From NCBI GenBank assembly GCA_016721945.1, contig JADKHC010000019.1:54371-118370 (forward strand): 64,000 bases of DNA, given 5' to 3'. The position numbers were made by a program, and so were the translations under genes. Position 1 is the first letter of the stretch; each line of letters starts with the position of its first letter. Below, one piece after another: positions 45,319-54,934 of the stretch. A model generated the notes under the pieces. That model searched no databases. It was not told where the DNA came from and saw nothing but the letters and a program-made list of their open reading frames with translations. This DNA comes from Verrucomicrobiota bacterium (GTDB taxonomy: Bacteria; Verrucomicrobiota; Verrucomicrobiia; Opitutales; Opitutaceae).

Positions 45319-48216
45319 TCAGGGAGTCATCGTATCCAAAGCGTCCGAAAGCGGCTGCGCGTTTGTTGACTTTTGTTCTGCACTGGGAGGAGTGGCTTGA
45401 TAGGTGCCGCGTCGCACTTCGCGTTCGGGCATATCAGAGGTATCAACTGGCTTCTGCGGGTCAATCACCCGTTTTGGTGGCGGCGGTGGTGGTGGTGGCG
45501 GAGCTCCCACATAGAATACCTTGAGCTTATCCACCTCGAACCAGCTCTTGTCGGCTGGCAGCTGGGCGGGCGACAATACCTGGCGCTCGATCACGCGGCG
45601 ATTGCGGCCATCGTAAAGCATGATTCCAGAACCTTTCGCTCCCTCCACAGGTACGGCAATGAGCGCATCGACCGTGCTCTGTTGATAGGGCAGCAACAGT
45701 CTCTGCCCCTCGATCAAAGCCATCGCAACATCATCGGGCGAGGCAGGCTTAACTTTGGCCAGTGGAACAATCGGGGCACCCTCTGGCCGGGTAACATCCC
45801 AGCGCGCGCGCGGCTTGGTTGGGTTATCGTAGAACACATCCTCCACCGTACGCTCCACCTCGCCCGGACCTGCCTTCAATGCCTTTTCAATGGCTTCTGC
45901 GGCCGCAGTTCGGGGATCCACCGGCACAGGAGTCTTCGCGAAGGGCTTCCAATAACTAGTCACAAGAACTATGACTATTAGTGCCCAACTGGCCAGCGTA
46001 CCGAACCAGGCCGGCAGAACCCGCCCGGCTGCCGGTAATGGCGGCGGCACCACTTTGAGCACAAGCCCGGCAATCTCGGCACGGATTGCATCTAGCTCAC
46101 GGTTAATTACGGCGGCCCGGAGCAGGAGTGGCTCAGCGCCGAGCGCCTCAGCTGCTTCACGTCCACAACGTTCTATCTTGGAGAGAAACACCCAGGGCTG
46201 CGCTCCTGCGGAGCGTCGCCGGATGAGCATGGTCAACCCCAGCGCACTCACCAGACGCAGCGCAGCCGCTCCAGCCACCAGACCTAAAATCCACAACGGC
46301 AGACGCCCTGCTCCCTGGGGCAAACCAGCCACCACACCCACGCTTATCCAAATTCCCAATACAACTGGCCAGGGGCCATACAGCGCGTAACCCGCCCGCA
46401 CAGCCTTTTGCAGCCTGAGCCAGAAAAGCACCCGAACCAGTCGCTCTGTCCGCTTTTTGAGCAACTCGTGGCGTTCCCGTGTCCAGTCCTCGTGGGTGAC
46501 GTACGCGAAACGTTCGGGCTGCGCCGCTGTCGAGGCCAACAAGACCAGTTCGGGATGACTGAACTTGGCCCTGGAGAATAGTTGTTGAATGTGCGGCTCC
46601 CGGCTGCAGGCGAATCGTGCATGCAGCGTCTTGTGTAGTTCTAGCAGTTTCCGCTCGGACTCCATCGCCAGCATCAGCACGCGAGCGTAGTCCGCAGGAT
46701 TCGCGAGATTGAGCCAACCTTCATGGATCGCGCGGGCCATGGTTTCGCCTTCCATCGTACCAGCGAGCGTCGAGAGCAGGCGCGCCGCACCGGCATCGGC
46801 CTTTTCAATCAGCTGAATGAACGGCAGCGAAGTGATCGCCTTCACCATCGGTACGCCATCGGCCACACTGCCGCGGGCAAACAGGCTCTTGATGCAAGCC
46901 GCGTCCACCGGTTGGCCGTACAACATCAGCCTCATGCCCTCGCCGCCAATCAACAACCAAGCCGCAGAGGCAATAGCGTCGCGCGTCACTTCTTCAGGCA
47001 GCTCGCTCCAACTCGGAATCAGTCCGAACACGTGCAACTCCGCGATCTGTTTACGGACATGCTGGTACTCCGGCCGCTCGCCCACAAACGAGACCAGCGT
47101 CACCTCGTCGTCTTTGTCGAAGAGATTGGTTACGCCGTCGGCCCAGTTTTCCTCCCGCGTGAAATATTCCGCAGCTTCATCCAGGGTGAACACACGGTCT
47201 TTCCAGGCAAAAAGCTCCTCGTTGCGCGCGAGTTGATAGCGATCCTTGACCGGCTGCTGCTTCAACCAGCGCAATACCTCATCTGTGCCCCACCGACCGC
47301 CGCGCGAACTCGTCAACAACCCGCGCAATAAATCCGTGAGCCGCTGGCTCATCGGCGGCATCAGTTCAACCGCACCGGCACGTGGAGCGCGCGGATCGCG
47401 TTCCAACAACAAAGACTCGGCGCGCGAACGTATTTCCGGAGTTACTTTCGAAACATCGCGGTTCGTCACGAGGCCGAGCACGTGGCGCCCGAGCACGACT
47501 TCCTGAATGATGCGGCCAAGCGACCACCAGTCCCAAGCCCGCAAACTTGCACCCGGTTTGTGATTGGCGAGTCCGGCCGCTTCGGGCGGAGCATACATCG
47601 GATCGACAGGCACAGGTATGAGTTCCGCCTGGTTGTAAACCGTGGTAAGCTCCAGCCCGCCGATTCCCACGCTCAGTCCTTCATGATCTGGCAAGATATA
47701 AATTGTATCTAGCCGTAGGTTTAGGTGAACCACTCCGCGATCATGCAGGGCGATGATGATGTCACTGAGTTGTTGAACCAGAGTCTGCACATCATCGAGC
47801 GATGTTTTTCGGTACGCAGCCCACTCGCGCAACGCGACCTTCGGCGTCCCATGAGAAATCTCGTAGCGATACTCCCCTTCCTCGAACGCCTCTCCGCCCG
47901 CGAGCAGTCCGGGCATGCTCATCGATTTCAGCTCGTTCCAAGCCTGCACGCGCATCTCCGTCTGTGCATTGAGCGCGCGCACGTGGATTTCTACATTTTC
48001 GAGCAGATTAACATCCACCGCGTGGTAACACCAACCCGTGCCGACCTCGATCCTATCTCCAATCTGAAAGGAGCGCCAACGTTGACCAGACACAAACGGC
48101 GTGCGAAACGCCGACCCCGCGCCCTCGTCTTCCGAGCGCGCGGAATCCTCGGGCGCGAGCAGTTCGTCTTGCGCCGACAATGCATCAGACTCCGGCGGAT
48201 CAGTTTCGTCGGGCAT
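45319..48216 (-). CDS. Large membrane-anchored protein kinase-like protein, probable pseudokinase
   Basis: 965 residues. A Ser/Thr kinase-like fold spans about 45-330: the region HDRGVVHLNLRLDTIYI stands for the catalytic loop, but the HRD aspartate is N166, the beta-3 lysine is replaced (around H78) and DFG is IGG (185-187), so catalysis is unlikely. A long helical middle follows; two hydrophobic pairs (about 620-680) and another helix near 765-785 anchor it. The C-terminal part is periplasmic-like with a nine-proline run (GAPPPPPPPPP) and an acidic tail. Function unknown; possibly a scaffold or signal reader. Confidence 0.85.
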   Translation of the reverse strand: MPDETDPPESDALSAQDELLAPEDSARSEDEGAGSAFRTPFVSGQRWRSFQIGDRIEVGTGWCYHAVDVNLLENVEIHVRALNAQTEMRVQAWNELKSMSMPGLLAGGEAFEEGEYRYEISHGTPKVALREWAAYRKTSLDDVQTLVQQLSDIIIALHDRGVVHLNLRLDTIYILPDHEGLSVGIGGLELTTVYNQAELIPVPVDPMYAPPEAAGLANHKPGASLRAWDWWSLGRIIQEVVLGRHVLGLVTNRDVSKVTPEIRSRAESLLLERDPRAPRAGAVELMPPMSQRLTDLLRGLLTSSRGGRWGTDEVLRWLKQQPVKDRYQLARNEELFAWKDRVFTLDEAAEYFTREENWADGVTNLFDKDDEVTLVSFVGERPEYQHVRKQIAELHVFGLIPSWSELPEEVTRDAIASAAWLLIGGEGMRLMLYGQPVDAACIKSLFARGSVADGVPMVKAITSLPFIQLIEKADAGAARLLSTLAGTMEGETMARAIHEGWLNLANPADYARVLMLAMESERKLLELHKTLHARFACSREPHIQQLFSRAKFSHPELVLLASTAAQPERFAYVTHEDWTRERHELLKKRTERLVRVLFWLRLQKAVRAGYALYGPWPVVLGIWISVGVVAGLPQGAGRLPLWILGLVAGAAALRLVSALGLTMLIRRRSAGAQPWVFLSKIERCGREAAEALGAEPLLLRAAVINRELDAIRAEIAGLVLKVVPPPLPAAGRVLPAWFGTLASWALIVIVLVTSYWKPFAKTPVPVDPRTAAAEAIEKALKAGPGEVERTVEDVFYDNPTKPRARWDVTRPEGAPIVPLAKVKPASPDDVAMALIEGQRLLLPYQQSTVDALIAVPVEGAKGSGIMLYDGRNRRVIERQVLSPAQLPADKSWFEVDKLKVFYVGAPPPPPPPPPKRVIDPQKPVDTSDMPEREVRRGTYQATPPSAEQKSTNAQPLSDALDTMTP

Positions 48217-48488
48217 AAATTGGGTCGATTTATCTATAACGACCTGGCTCCGATGCGGTTTAGAGGAGAGATTTTCTTCTAAATCTTCACCAGCGACAGA
48301 GCCGCCAGTAAAAATTACTTATTATCCTAACGTTAATGGTTTTATAACGTTTTACGACTGCCGGTCGATGCGCTTTCAATCCGTAATATCTCGCGTTCTG
48401 ATTGCCAAAACCTGTTTCAAAAAATACACCGCCACGCTCAGCCTTGGGATTCGCGATTCAGCCGAAAACCGGGCCCACCTAAACACCC

Positions 48489-48860
48489 ATGGTTTCAATC
48501 ACGCCCGATCCGATCGAAGGCACTTGGCTGCCGTTCAAAGCCGAGTTCGCTGGTGATATCGCTCCCGATATGGCGATGGCGAAAATGCGCCTCGTTATCC
48601 AGGCTGGCACTTACGCGATCCACTTCGGCCAGGAAATCAGCGATTCTGGCAGCTACACGCTCGGAGCCCTGGCAGAAACCCAGACCATCGTCCTCTCCAG
48701 TTTAAGCGGCACAAACGCAGGCCGAACCATTCCCTCCATCTATCAACTCGTCGGCGACCGCCTGCGCATCTGTTACGGCCTCAATGGCACCGCCCCCACG
48801 GAATTCGCCTCCCCGGCGGGTTCGCCTCACTATCTCGTATTCTATAAGCGCAAGCCCTGA
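48489..48860 (+). CDS. TIGR03067-like small protein
   Basis: 123 residues. Starts IEGTWLPFKAEFAG and ends with LVGDRLRICYGLNGTAPTEFASPAGS, the beta-rich lipocalin-like pattern of TIGR03067 proteins found in Planctomycetes and Verrucomicrobia. No signal peptide from this start. Role unknown. Convergent with the lipoprotein gene, stop codons 3 bp apart. Confidence 0.75.
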   Translation: MVSITPDPIEGTWLPFKAEFAGDIAPDMAMAKMRLVIQAGTYAIHFGQEISDSGSYTLGALAETQTIVLSSLSGTNAGRTIPSIYQLVGDRLRICYGLNGTAPTEFASPAGSPHYLVFYKRKP

Positions 48861-48863
48861 ACC

Positions 48864-49289
48864 TCACCGCGCCACGCGAATAGCGCCGGTGACCGTGAAA
48901 CGCACCCGGGCCGGAATCTTATCAAGCGGCGTCAACACTTCCTCGATCGTCTGCGAAGTGTGCTCCGTATCCGTAGCGACAAAACGGACCTTGATCGAAA
49001 CTTGATCGCGGAAAAACCCGCGCGCCGTTCCCGGCAACACCACACGCTGAGGTGCCCGTCCGAGCGGAACTCCTCCGACGACCACGATGCCGCCCGCCGG
49101 TTCCGATTCGATCAGCACCGAATATTCACCCGCCGGAAGTTTCAGCGCGCTTTCCGATGGAGCTGTCGTCGATTTCTGCGAAGGCGGTGCAGGTGCCTTT
49201 AAGCGTTCTCCGCCTTTCGGCGCGGTCGAGCAAGCTGCAAGCAGCAGCAGTGCGGAAAAAATAAAAAGCCGTGAAAAACTACAAAGCAT
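48864..49289 (-). CDS. Lipoprotein with PEGA-like domain
   Basis: 141 residues. Lipobox LLLAACS (cysteine at 20) after a hydrophobic signal. After a Ser/Pro linker comes a small beta domain with YSVLIESEPAGGIVVVGGVPLG, the PEGA-type pattern that follows protein and sugar-binding domains. Probably an outer membrane or periplasmic lipoprotein of unknown role. Confidence 0.75.
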   Translation of the reverse strand: MLCSFSRLFIFSALLLLAACSTAPKGGERLKAPAPPSQKSTTAPSESALKLPAGEYSVLIESEPAGGIVVVGGVPLGRAPQRVVLPGTARGFFRDQVSIKVRFVATDTEHTSQTIEEVLTPLDKIPARVRFTVTGAIRVAR

Positions 49290-49417
49290 GGAAGTAAATA
49301 GGACCAGATGTAGCGCAGTTGTTCCTCAAAAACTCGTCGCTGTATCCAAGCCACCCCTTCAATTAAACGCTCAGCCGCCCAAGGCAAATCTCAAGAACGA
49401 GAAATTTCTGCATTGGC

Positions 49418-49813
49418 CTACTCATCACCGCGAATTTTTCCGCGCAGATCTTTGGCCGCGCGGCGATGGCGTTTCCCGGCGACTTGGCGGATTTTCTGCG
49501 CGCGGCTTTTCGGGCGTTTGCTTCGGCGCAGTTTTTCGACCTCGGAGCGACGCGCGGCCTCGGCCTGCCGCAAAATAGTTTCAAGTTTTCCGCACAGTTC
49601 GGCCCACGCCAGCTCACGATTCGCCGCTTGGGAGCGTTCGTGTTGACAACGCACTTCGACGCCCGTCGGCCGGTGCCGAAGCCAAACCGTCGATGAGGTT
49701 TTGTTGATCTTTTGCCCGCCGGGACCCGATCCGCGCACAAATTTTTCTTCCACGTCCGCCGGAATCACGCCCAATGTATCGAGTCTCTTTTGGATTTGCG
49801 TTGGAAGATTCAT
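49418..49813 (-). CDS. Release-factor-like peptidyl-tRNA hydrolase (GGQ protein)
   Basis: 131 residues from ATG 49813. Contains the class I release factor domain with RGSGPGGQKINKTSSTVWL (GGQ at about 32-34) and a basic tail rich in Arg/Lys (SKRPKSRAQKIRQ). It lacks the codon-recognition domains, as in ArfB/YaeJ and the C12orf65-like group that free stalled ribosomes. Divergent from moxR with an 80-bp gap. Confidence 0.9.
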   Translation of the reverse strand: MNLPTQIQKRLDTLGVIPADVEEKFVRGSGPGGQKINKTSSTVWLRHRPTGVEVRCQHERSQAANRELAWAELCGKLETILRQAEAARRSEVEKLRRSKRPKSRAQKIRQVAGKRHRRAAKDLRGKIRGDE

Positions 49814-49894
49814 CGGCTGCGTTCTTTTCTTAGGGAAACTCTTTCGCCAGTTCAGAGTCAAACCCACCTTCCTCAGGTTCACCTTCTTAACTTC

Positions 49895-50869
49895 ATGATC
49901 ACCGGCCCCAATTGGTCTCAAAAACTCCGCGAAGAAATCGGCAAAGCTGTCATCGGTCAGGATACGGTCGTCGAGCGCCTGCTCGTCGCCCTCCTCGCCA
50001 ACGGCCACGTGCTGCTCGAGGGCATGCCCGGTCTCGCGAAAACGCTCCTCGTCAAATCGCTCGGCACCGCCCTCGGCGTCCAATTTGAGCGGATACAATT
50101 CACGCCCGACCTGCTCCCCAGCGACGTCGTCGGCACCATGATTTTTCAGCCGAAAACCGGCGAGTTTACCGCCCACCGCGGCCCGATCTTCGCCAACCTC
50201 GTGCTGGCCGACGAAATTAACCGCGCTCCGGCGAAGGTCCAAAGCGCCCTGCTCGAAGCCATGCAAGAGCGCCAGGTCACGATCGGCGGACAAACGAATC
50301 TGTTGCCCAAACCGTTTTTCGTGATGGCCACGCAAAACCCCGTCGAACAAGAGGGCACTTATCCATTGCCCGAGGCACAGACCGACCGCTTCCTCTTCAA
50401 GCTGCTCGTCGATTACCCGAGCCTCGCCGAAGAATCCGAGATGATGCAGCGCTGGGGCCAGGTCACCAAACAGCCCGCGCTCGTCCCCGTCTCCTCGGGC
50501 GAAGAACTCCTTTCGCTCCGCGTCGAAGTGGATAAAGTCCACGTCGCGCCCGCGCTCCAAGGCTACATCCTCGCTCTCGTCCACGCCACACGTGCCATGG
50601 CGACCGATCCACGTAACCAGCTCCAACCGGGAAAGAAATATCTCAACTTCGGCGCCTCGCCCCGCGCCTCACTCGCACTCTTCCAAGCCGGCCGCGCACT
50701 CGCTTGGCTGCGCGGACTCGATTTCGTCAGCCCCTCGCTCATACAGGATATCGCGCCCGACGTCCTCCGTCACCGCATCGGCCTGACCTACGAAGCCGAG
50801 GCCGAAGAAATCAACGCCGACAAACTCATCGGCCAGGTTCTCGACAAAACTCCAGTGCCGAAGCTCTGA
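49895..50869 (+). CDS. moxR: MoxR-family AAA ATPase
   Basis: 324 residues from ATG 49895. AAA+ ATPase with Walker A GMPGLAKT, Walker B LVLADEINRAPAKVQ, sensor ATQNPVEQEGTYPLPEAQ and the C-terminal lid (APDVLRHRIGLTYEAEAE). MoxR chaperones insert metals or activate von Willebrand factor (VWA) protein complexes. First gene of the moxR-DUF58-batA-batB-batD cluster; the DUF58 gene starts 98 bp later. Confidence 0.95.
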   Translation: MITGPNWSQKLREEIGKAVIGQDTVVERLLVALLANGHVLLEGMPGLAKTLLVKSLGTALGVQFERIQFTPDLLPSDVVGTMIFQPKTGEFTAHRGPIFANLVLADEINRAPAKVQSALLEAMQERQVTIGGQTNLLPKPFFVMATQNPVEQEGTYPLPEAQTDRFLFKLLVDYPSLAEESEMMQRWGQVTKQPALVPVSSGEELLSLRVEVDKVHVAPALQGYILALVHATRAMATDPRNQLQPGKKYLNFGASPRASLALFQAGRALAWLRGLDFVSPSLIQDIAPDVLRHRIGLTYEAEAEEINADKLIGQVLDKTPVPKL

Positions 50870-50884
50870 CCGCTCCATCTTTCC

Positions 50885-50955
50885 TCTTTCTCATTCTCTT
50901 TATCTTTCTCTCTCTCCAACCCGGATCGAGAAAGAGAAAGAATAAAGAGAAAAGA
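50885..50955. repeat. Polypyrimidine-polypurine inverted repeat
   Basis: A CT-rich arm of TTTCTC units (50885-50917) and a GA-rich arm (50926-50955) face each other, able to form a long AG/CT hairpin. Lies between moxR and the DUF58 gene; could shape relative expression in the operon. Confidence 0.6.
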
Positions 50956-50967
50956 CTCTAGAGACCC

Positions 50968-51873
50968 ATGCCCACCGAACAACCCACCACCGCCACAGCC
51001 TCGCTCGCGCTCCTGCGCCAGCTCGAATGGCGCGTGCGTCACGCGGTGGAAAACGTTCTCAGCGGCGAGTACCGCTCGGCCTTCCGCGGACGCGGCATGG
51101 AGTTCGACCAGGTCGTGAAGTATTCGTTCGGCGACGACGTCCGCGACATCGATTGGAACGTCACCGCCCGCCTCGGCGAACCGTATCGCAAGAAATTCGT
51201 CGAGGAACGCGAGGTCACGCTGATGATTGTCCTCGAGGACACCCCGAGCCTGCAATTCGGCTCCGGCGCGCAATCGAAACGCGAAGCTCTGCTCGAACTC
51301 GCCGGTCTCGTCATGCTCCTCGGCGCCGTCAACCGCGACCGCGTCGGCTACCTGCACGCTCGACCCGACGGCTATTCTTTCCGCGAGCCCGTACGCGGAC
51401 GCGGCGCCATCATGCACGCCGCCGCCACCTTGATCGGCCGCCCCGCGCCCGATCTTTCCATCGCCAGTGCCCAAAAAACGGATACAAGCATCCCGTGGCG
51501 CCTGCTCGCCCGCTCTGCGCCCAAGCACAGCATTCTCATCTGGCTGAGCGATTTTCCTCCTGGCCACACACCCGACGGCTGGTCGGTCATGCAGCGTCGC
51601 TACAACACCATGGGCTTCCGCGTCGATGACCCGTGGGAACGTGAGCTGCCGACCGGAGAATCTTTCACCGCCTACGACCCGATGGAAGGCCGTTTGGTTA
51701 CTTTAACCGGTTCAAGTTCGGAACGCAGTGCTCACGCCGCCTGGCGCGCCGTACGCGAACAATCCTGGCAGAAGCTTTTCCCCGATCCGCTCAGCCGCCT
51801 CGCCATCACCACCGAGCAAAATCGCCTCGATGCCCTCGTGCGCTATTTCCACGCACGGATGCATGCCCGCTAA
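50968..51873 (+). CDS. DUF58 domain protein of the Bat operon
   Basis: 301 residues. DUF58 hallmark YSFGDDVRDIDWNVTARLGE is seen near 52-71, following FRGRGMEFDQV, and a VWA-like fold follows with LMIVLEDTPSLQFG. DUF58 proteins always accompany MoxR and VWA proteins and are thought to be the complex partner on which MoxR acts. Soluble, cytoplasmic. Confidence 0.92.
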   Translation: MPTEQPTTATASLALLRQLEWRVRHAVENVLSGEYRSAFRGRGMEFDQVVKYSFGDDVRDIDWNVTARLGEPYRKKFVEEREVTLMIVLEDTPSLQFGSGAQSKREALLELAGLVMLLGAVNRDRVGYLHARPDGYSFREPVRGRGAIMHAAATLIGRPAPDLSIASAQKTDTSIPWRLLARSAPKHSILIWLSDFPPGHTPDGWSVMQRRYNTMGFRVDDPWERELPTGESFTAYDPMEGRLVTLTGSSSERSAHAAWRAVREQSWQKLFPDPLSRLAITTEQNRLDALVRYFHARMHAR

Positions 51874-51892
51874 GGCGGACAAAACCCAAAGG

Positions 51893-52000
51893 CCAATGCC
51901 CAAACTCCAAACAAATCTCCAATACAAAATTTCAAACATTCGAACCTCTGATCGTTTGGAATTTCTTTGGCGTTTGTTTTTTGGCGTTTGGAATTTTTCT
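51893..52000. repeat. Imperfect inverted repeat with GCCCAAACTCCAAA motif
   Basis: Left part AAAGGCCAATGCCCAAAC with CCAAAC units, right part with repeated TTTGGCGTTTG units in inverse sense, spaced by about 35 nt. It fills the gap between the DUF58 gene and batA. Arms pair only partly, so this is a weaker case than the other palindromes. Confidence 0.5.
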
Positions 52001-52008
52001 TTCCAGTA

Positions 52009-53052
52009 ATGGGCCCTTACATTCTCAAAGATCCGCTCTGGCTCGTCGCCCTCCTCCTGATCCCGCTCGCGATCTGGTTGCGCGGACGTCGCAGCGTGCC
52101 CGTGCTCGTCGTGCCTTTCGCCTCCGCCTGGCACCGGAAAACACTTACCAACGCCTCGCGTTTGCCGGAATTTCTCGCTGCGACCGGACTCGTTTTGCTC
52201 GTCCTTGCCCTCGCCCGTCCCCAGCAGGTGCACGACAAACGCGAGGTCCGTTCCCAAGGTTACGATCTCATGCTCGCGATCGATATCTCCGGTTCAATGC
52301 TGGCCGAGGACTACGAGAAAAACGGCGAGCCCATGAACCGCCTCCAAGCGATCAAGCCTGTCATTCAAGCCTTCATCGACGAACGCACCTCTGATCGCAT
52401 CGGCCTCGTCGTTTTCTCAGGCCGCGCCTACACGCTCGCGCCGCTCACCTTCGATCACGAATGGTTGTCCCGCCAAACCGAACGACTCGCCGTAGGCATG
52501 ATCGAGGACGGCACCGCCATCGGCGACGGCCTCGGCGTGGCGCTTTCACGCCTCGAACAAACTGCCCACGAAGAAGGCGGACGCCGTCGCGGCGCGTTCG
52601 TCATTCTCCTCACCGACGGCGCCAATAACCGTGGCACGCTCGCGCCAACCCAAGCCGCCGACATCGCCAAATTCCGCGGCATTCCGGTCTACACCATCGG
52701 AGCCGGCAAAGACGGCTACGTCCGAATCCCAGTCATGGAAAACGGCCGCAAGCTCGGTTACCAGCGGATGTTCTCCGACCTCGATGAAGGCGTTCTCCAC
52801 GACATCGCCGACACGACCGGCGGACACTTCTACCGCGCCGATGACATGCGCACCATCGAGTCGGCCTTCAAGGCGATCAATCGCTCACAAAAAATCGAGT
52901 TCCAGGCCAAGACGTATCTGATCACAAGCGAACTTTTCCCCTGGTTCGCCTTCCCCGGCGCAGCATGTCTTCTCCTCGCCGCCTTTCTCAACCGACCCAG
53001 TTCCCGTCAGTCAGCCACTCCGGTGACGCTCGCTCAAACCGCGACCTCATGA
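52009..53052 (+). CDS. batA: BatA-like VWA-domain membrane protein
   Basis: 347 residues from ATG 52009; upstream in-frame codons come from the intergenic repeat. N-terminal membrane segments (about 8-25 and 50-72) flank the amino end of a VWA domain with MIDAS motif DISGS in LAIDISGSMLAEDY and a further helix near 310-330. Bat proteins were linked to aerotolerance in Bacteroides; they form a membrane complex acted on by MoxR. Overlaps batB by 4 bp. Confidence 0.9.
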   Translation: MGPYILKDPLWLVALLLIPLAIWLRGRRSVPVLVVPFASAWHRKTLTNASRLPEFLAATGLVLLVLALARPQQVHDKREVRSQGYDLMLAIDISGSMLAEDYEKNGEPMNRLQAIKPVIQAFIDERTSDRIGLVVFSGRAYTLAPLTFDHEWLSRQTERLAVGMIEDGTAIGDGLGVALSRLEQTAHEEGGRRRGAFVILLTDGANNRGTLAPTQAADIAKFRGIPVYTIGAGKDGYVRIPVMENGRKLGYQRMFSDLDEGVLHDIADTTGGHFYRADDMRTIESAFKAINRSQKIEFQAKTYLITSELFPWFAFPGAACLLLAAFLNRPSSRQSATPVTLAQTATS

Positions 53053-54920
53053 ACTTCTACTGGCCTCACGCTTTTTGGCTCCTGCTACTCCCGCTAACCT
53101 TCGCAGTGCTGGAGTTGCGCCGTCGCCGTGCCAATGGAAACGGCTCCCATCCCAAAATCCTCCGCGCCGAAGCCGGGCCGCACCAACTCTCGCTCGTACA
53201 ATCCACCACCGCCAAAACCTCCTCGCGTTTCCGCTGGCGAATTTGGCTCGGTCTTGTGCTCGCTGTCGTGTCGTTCGCCCGCCCGCAATGGGGCCGCCTC
53301 GACGAACCCGTCTTCGATCAGGCCCGCGAAATCATCATCGCCCTAGACCTCTCGCGCAGCATGCTCGCCGACGACGTGCGGCCCTCGCGCCTAGAACGCG
53401 CGCGCCTCCTCGTTTCGAGCCTGCTCGAACAACTGCGCGGCGAACGCGTGGGCTTGGTGGTGTTTTCTGGTACGGCATTTTTGCAGAGCCCGCTAAGCTC
53501 CGACTACGAGATCCTCCGCGACTTCCTGCCCGGCCTCAATCCATCCTACCTACCCGAAGGCGGCACCAACTACACCGCACTCCTAAATACCGCGCTCTCC
53601 GCCTTCGGCTCCTCCGGCAGCGCCGATCGTTTTCTCATCGTGCTCAGCGATGGCGAGTCGACCGATGACAACTGGAAGCCGCTCGCCGCCGAACTCAAAA
53701 CCAAGGGCATCCGCGTAATCGGTCTCGGCGTCGGCACCACTGCGGGCAGCATGATTCCCGACGGCGCAGGCGCCTTTGTTAAAGACGAGCGTGGCGCCGT
53801 TGTTCTCTCAAAACTCGAAGGCACCACCCTGCAACAACTCGCCACCGAAACCAACGGTGCTTACTCCAACGCCAGCTCCTGGGTGGACATCGCCCAACTC
53901 CTGCAATCCACCGTCGAGACCGGTCGCAAAGGCGCCTTCGTCGAACGCAGTCACGCGAGACTGACCGAGCGTTTTCAATGGGCACTCGCCCCGGCTCTGC
54001 TGCTGCTGTTCTTCAGTTTTTGGCGGGACTTCCCGGTTCGTCCCCGTTTGCGCGACATCAAACTCATCTCGCCCGCCGCCACGCCTCCACCGCTGCCAGT
54101 CCCTCAGTCCTCCGACCTGAAATCGCACGCCAGCTCATCCGTCGCCCTCCTGCTTACCGCTTGCACTCTATCGATTATCGCTCAGGCACCGGCCGCCCTG
54201 GCCGCTGAAGAAAAAGAATCCACGGCTGCCGAACCACTCAGCAAGCTCGTCGCTAACCTCTCGCAACGCCCAAATCTCACCGCCCGCGATTATGCCGAGT
54301 TCGCTCGCACCACGATTGCCTACGGCCAGCGCCTTCAATCCGGACAAAAACATGTGCCCGCCGGTCCAGTGAACGACGCCTTGGCCGGTGTGGACGCCGG
54401 CGAATCCCTTGATGCCAAAGCCGCCGACTGGGCCACTCTCCGACGCGATCTCGAAACACTCCTGAAGAAAAAAGATCCACCGCCACCAGAACAGCAGCAG
54501 CAATCTCCTCAGCAAAAGAAAGAGGAGCAGCAGAAAAAAGATCAGCAGCAACAACAACAGGATCAACAAAAGCAAAACTCCCAGCCCAAGGAGCAGGAGA
54601 AGCCTCAGGTAAAATCCGAGCAGCAACAACCAAGCGACAAGTCCCAACAACCACCGCCACCCAAAGAATCTGCCTTTGGTGACATGAAGGAAAAGTCCGC
54701 CGAAAAATCCGACCAGCCTCCACCGCCCAACGATCCAACCGAACAACAAAAAGTCGGCGGCGCGCCCGAAAAAAAAGAAGGCGCCGAAAACAAAGATCCC
54801 GCCCTCGCCGTCCCGCTGCAAAAACTCGACGAGCTCAAAAACCAGGATTCCCCCGTCCAACTTCATCAACTTATGCAAGGCAAGCCCACCGCGCCCAAGA
54901 AGCCAGCCAAAGACTGGTGA
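53049..54920 (+). CDS. batB: BatB-like VWA protein fused to a BatC-like Gln/Pro-rich tail
   Basis: 623 residues from ATG 53049 (ATGA overlap with batA). Residues about 1-350 form the BatB part: two N-terminal helices, VWA domain with MIDAS DLSRS in IALDLSRSMLADD and TNYTALL, and a helix near 310-325. Residues about 385-490 form a helical region, and about 490-600 is a Gln/Pro/Lys-rich disordered stretch, as in BatC-type tails. The fusion of BatB with a BatC-like part is inferred from layout. Confidence 0.85.
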   Translation: MNFYWPHAFWLLLLPLTFAVLELRRRRANGNGSHPKILRAEAGPHQLSLVQSTTAKTSSRFRWRIWLGLVLAVVSFARPQWGRLDEPVFDQAREIIIALDLSRSMLADDVRPSRLERARLLVSSLLEQLRGERVGLVVFSGTAFLQSPLSSDYEILRDFLPGLNPSYLPEGGTNYTALLNTALSAFGSSGSADRFLIVLSDGESTDDNWKPLAAELKTKGIRVIGLGVGTTAGSMIPDGAGAFVKDERGAVVLSKLEGTTLQQLATETNGAYSNASSWVDIAQLLQSTVETGRKGAFVERSHARLTERFQWALAPALLLLFFSFWRDFPVRPRLRDIKLISPAATPPPLPVPQSSDLKSHASSSVALLLTACTLSIIAQAPAALAAEEKESTAAEPLSKLVANLSQRPNLTARDYAEFARTTIAYGQRLQSGQKHVPAGPVNDALAGVDAGESLDAKAADWATLRRDLETLLKKKDPPPPEQQQQSPQQKKEEQQKKDQQQQQQDQQKQNSQPKEQEKPQVKSEQQQPSDKSQQPPPPKESAFGDMKEKSAEKSDQPPPPNDPTEQQKVGGAPEKKEGAENKDPALAVPLQKLDELKNQDSPVQLHQLMQGKPTAPKKPAKDW

Positions 54921-54934
54921 GACCGTCCACAACC

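Noticed and set aside
49814..50626. Long N-terminal extension of the release-factor-like protein
   Set aside because: It runs antisense through moxR; the ATG at 49813 gives the family-standard protein.
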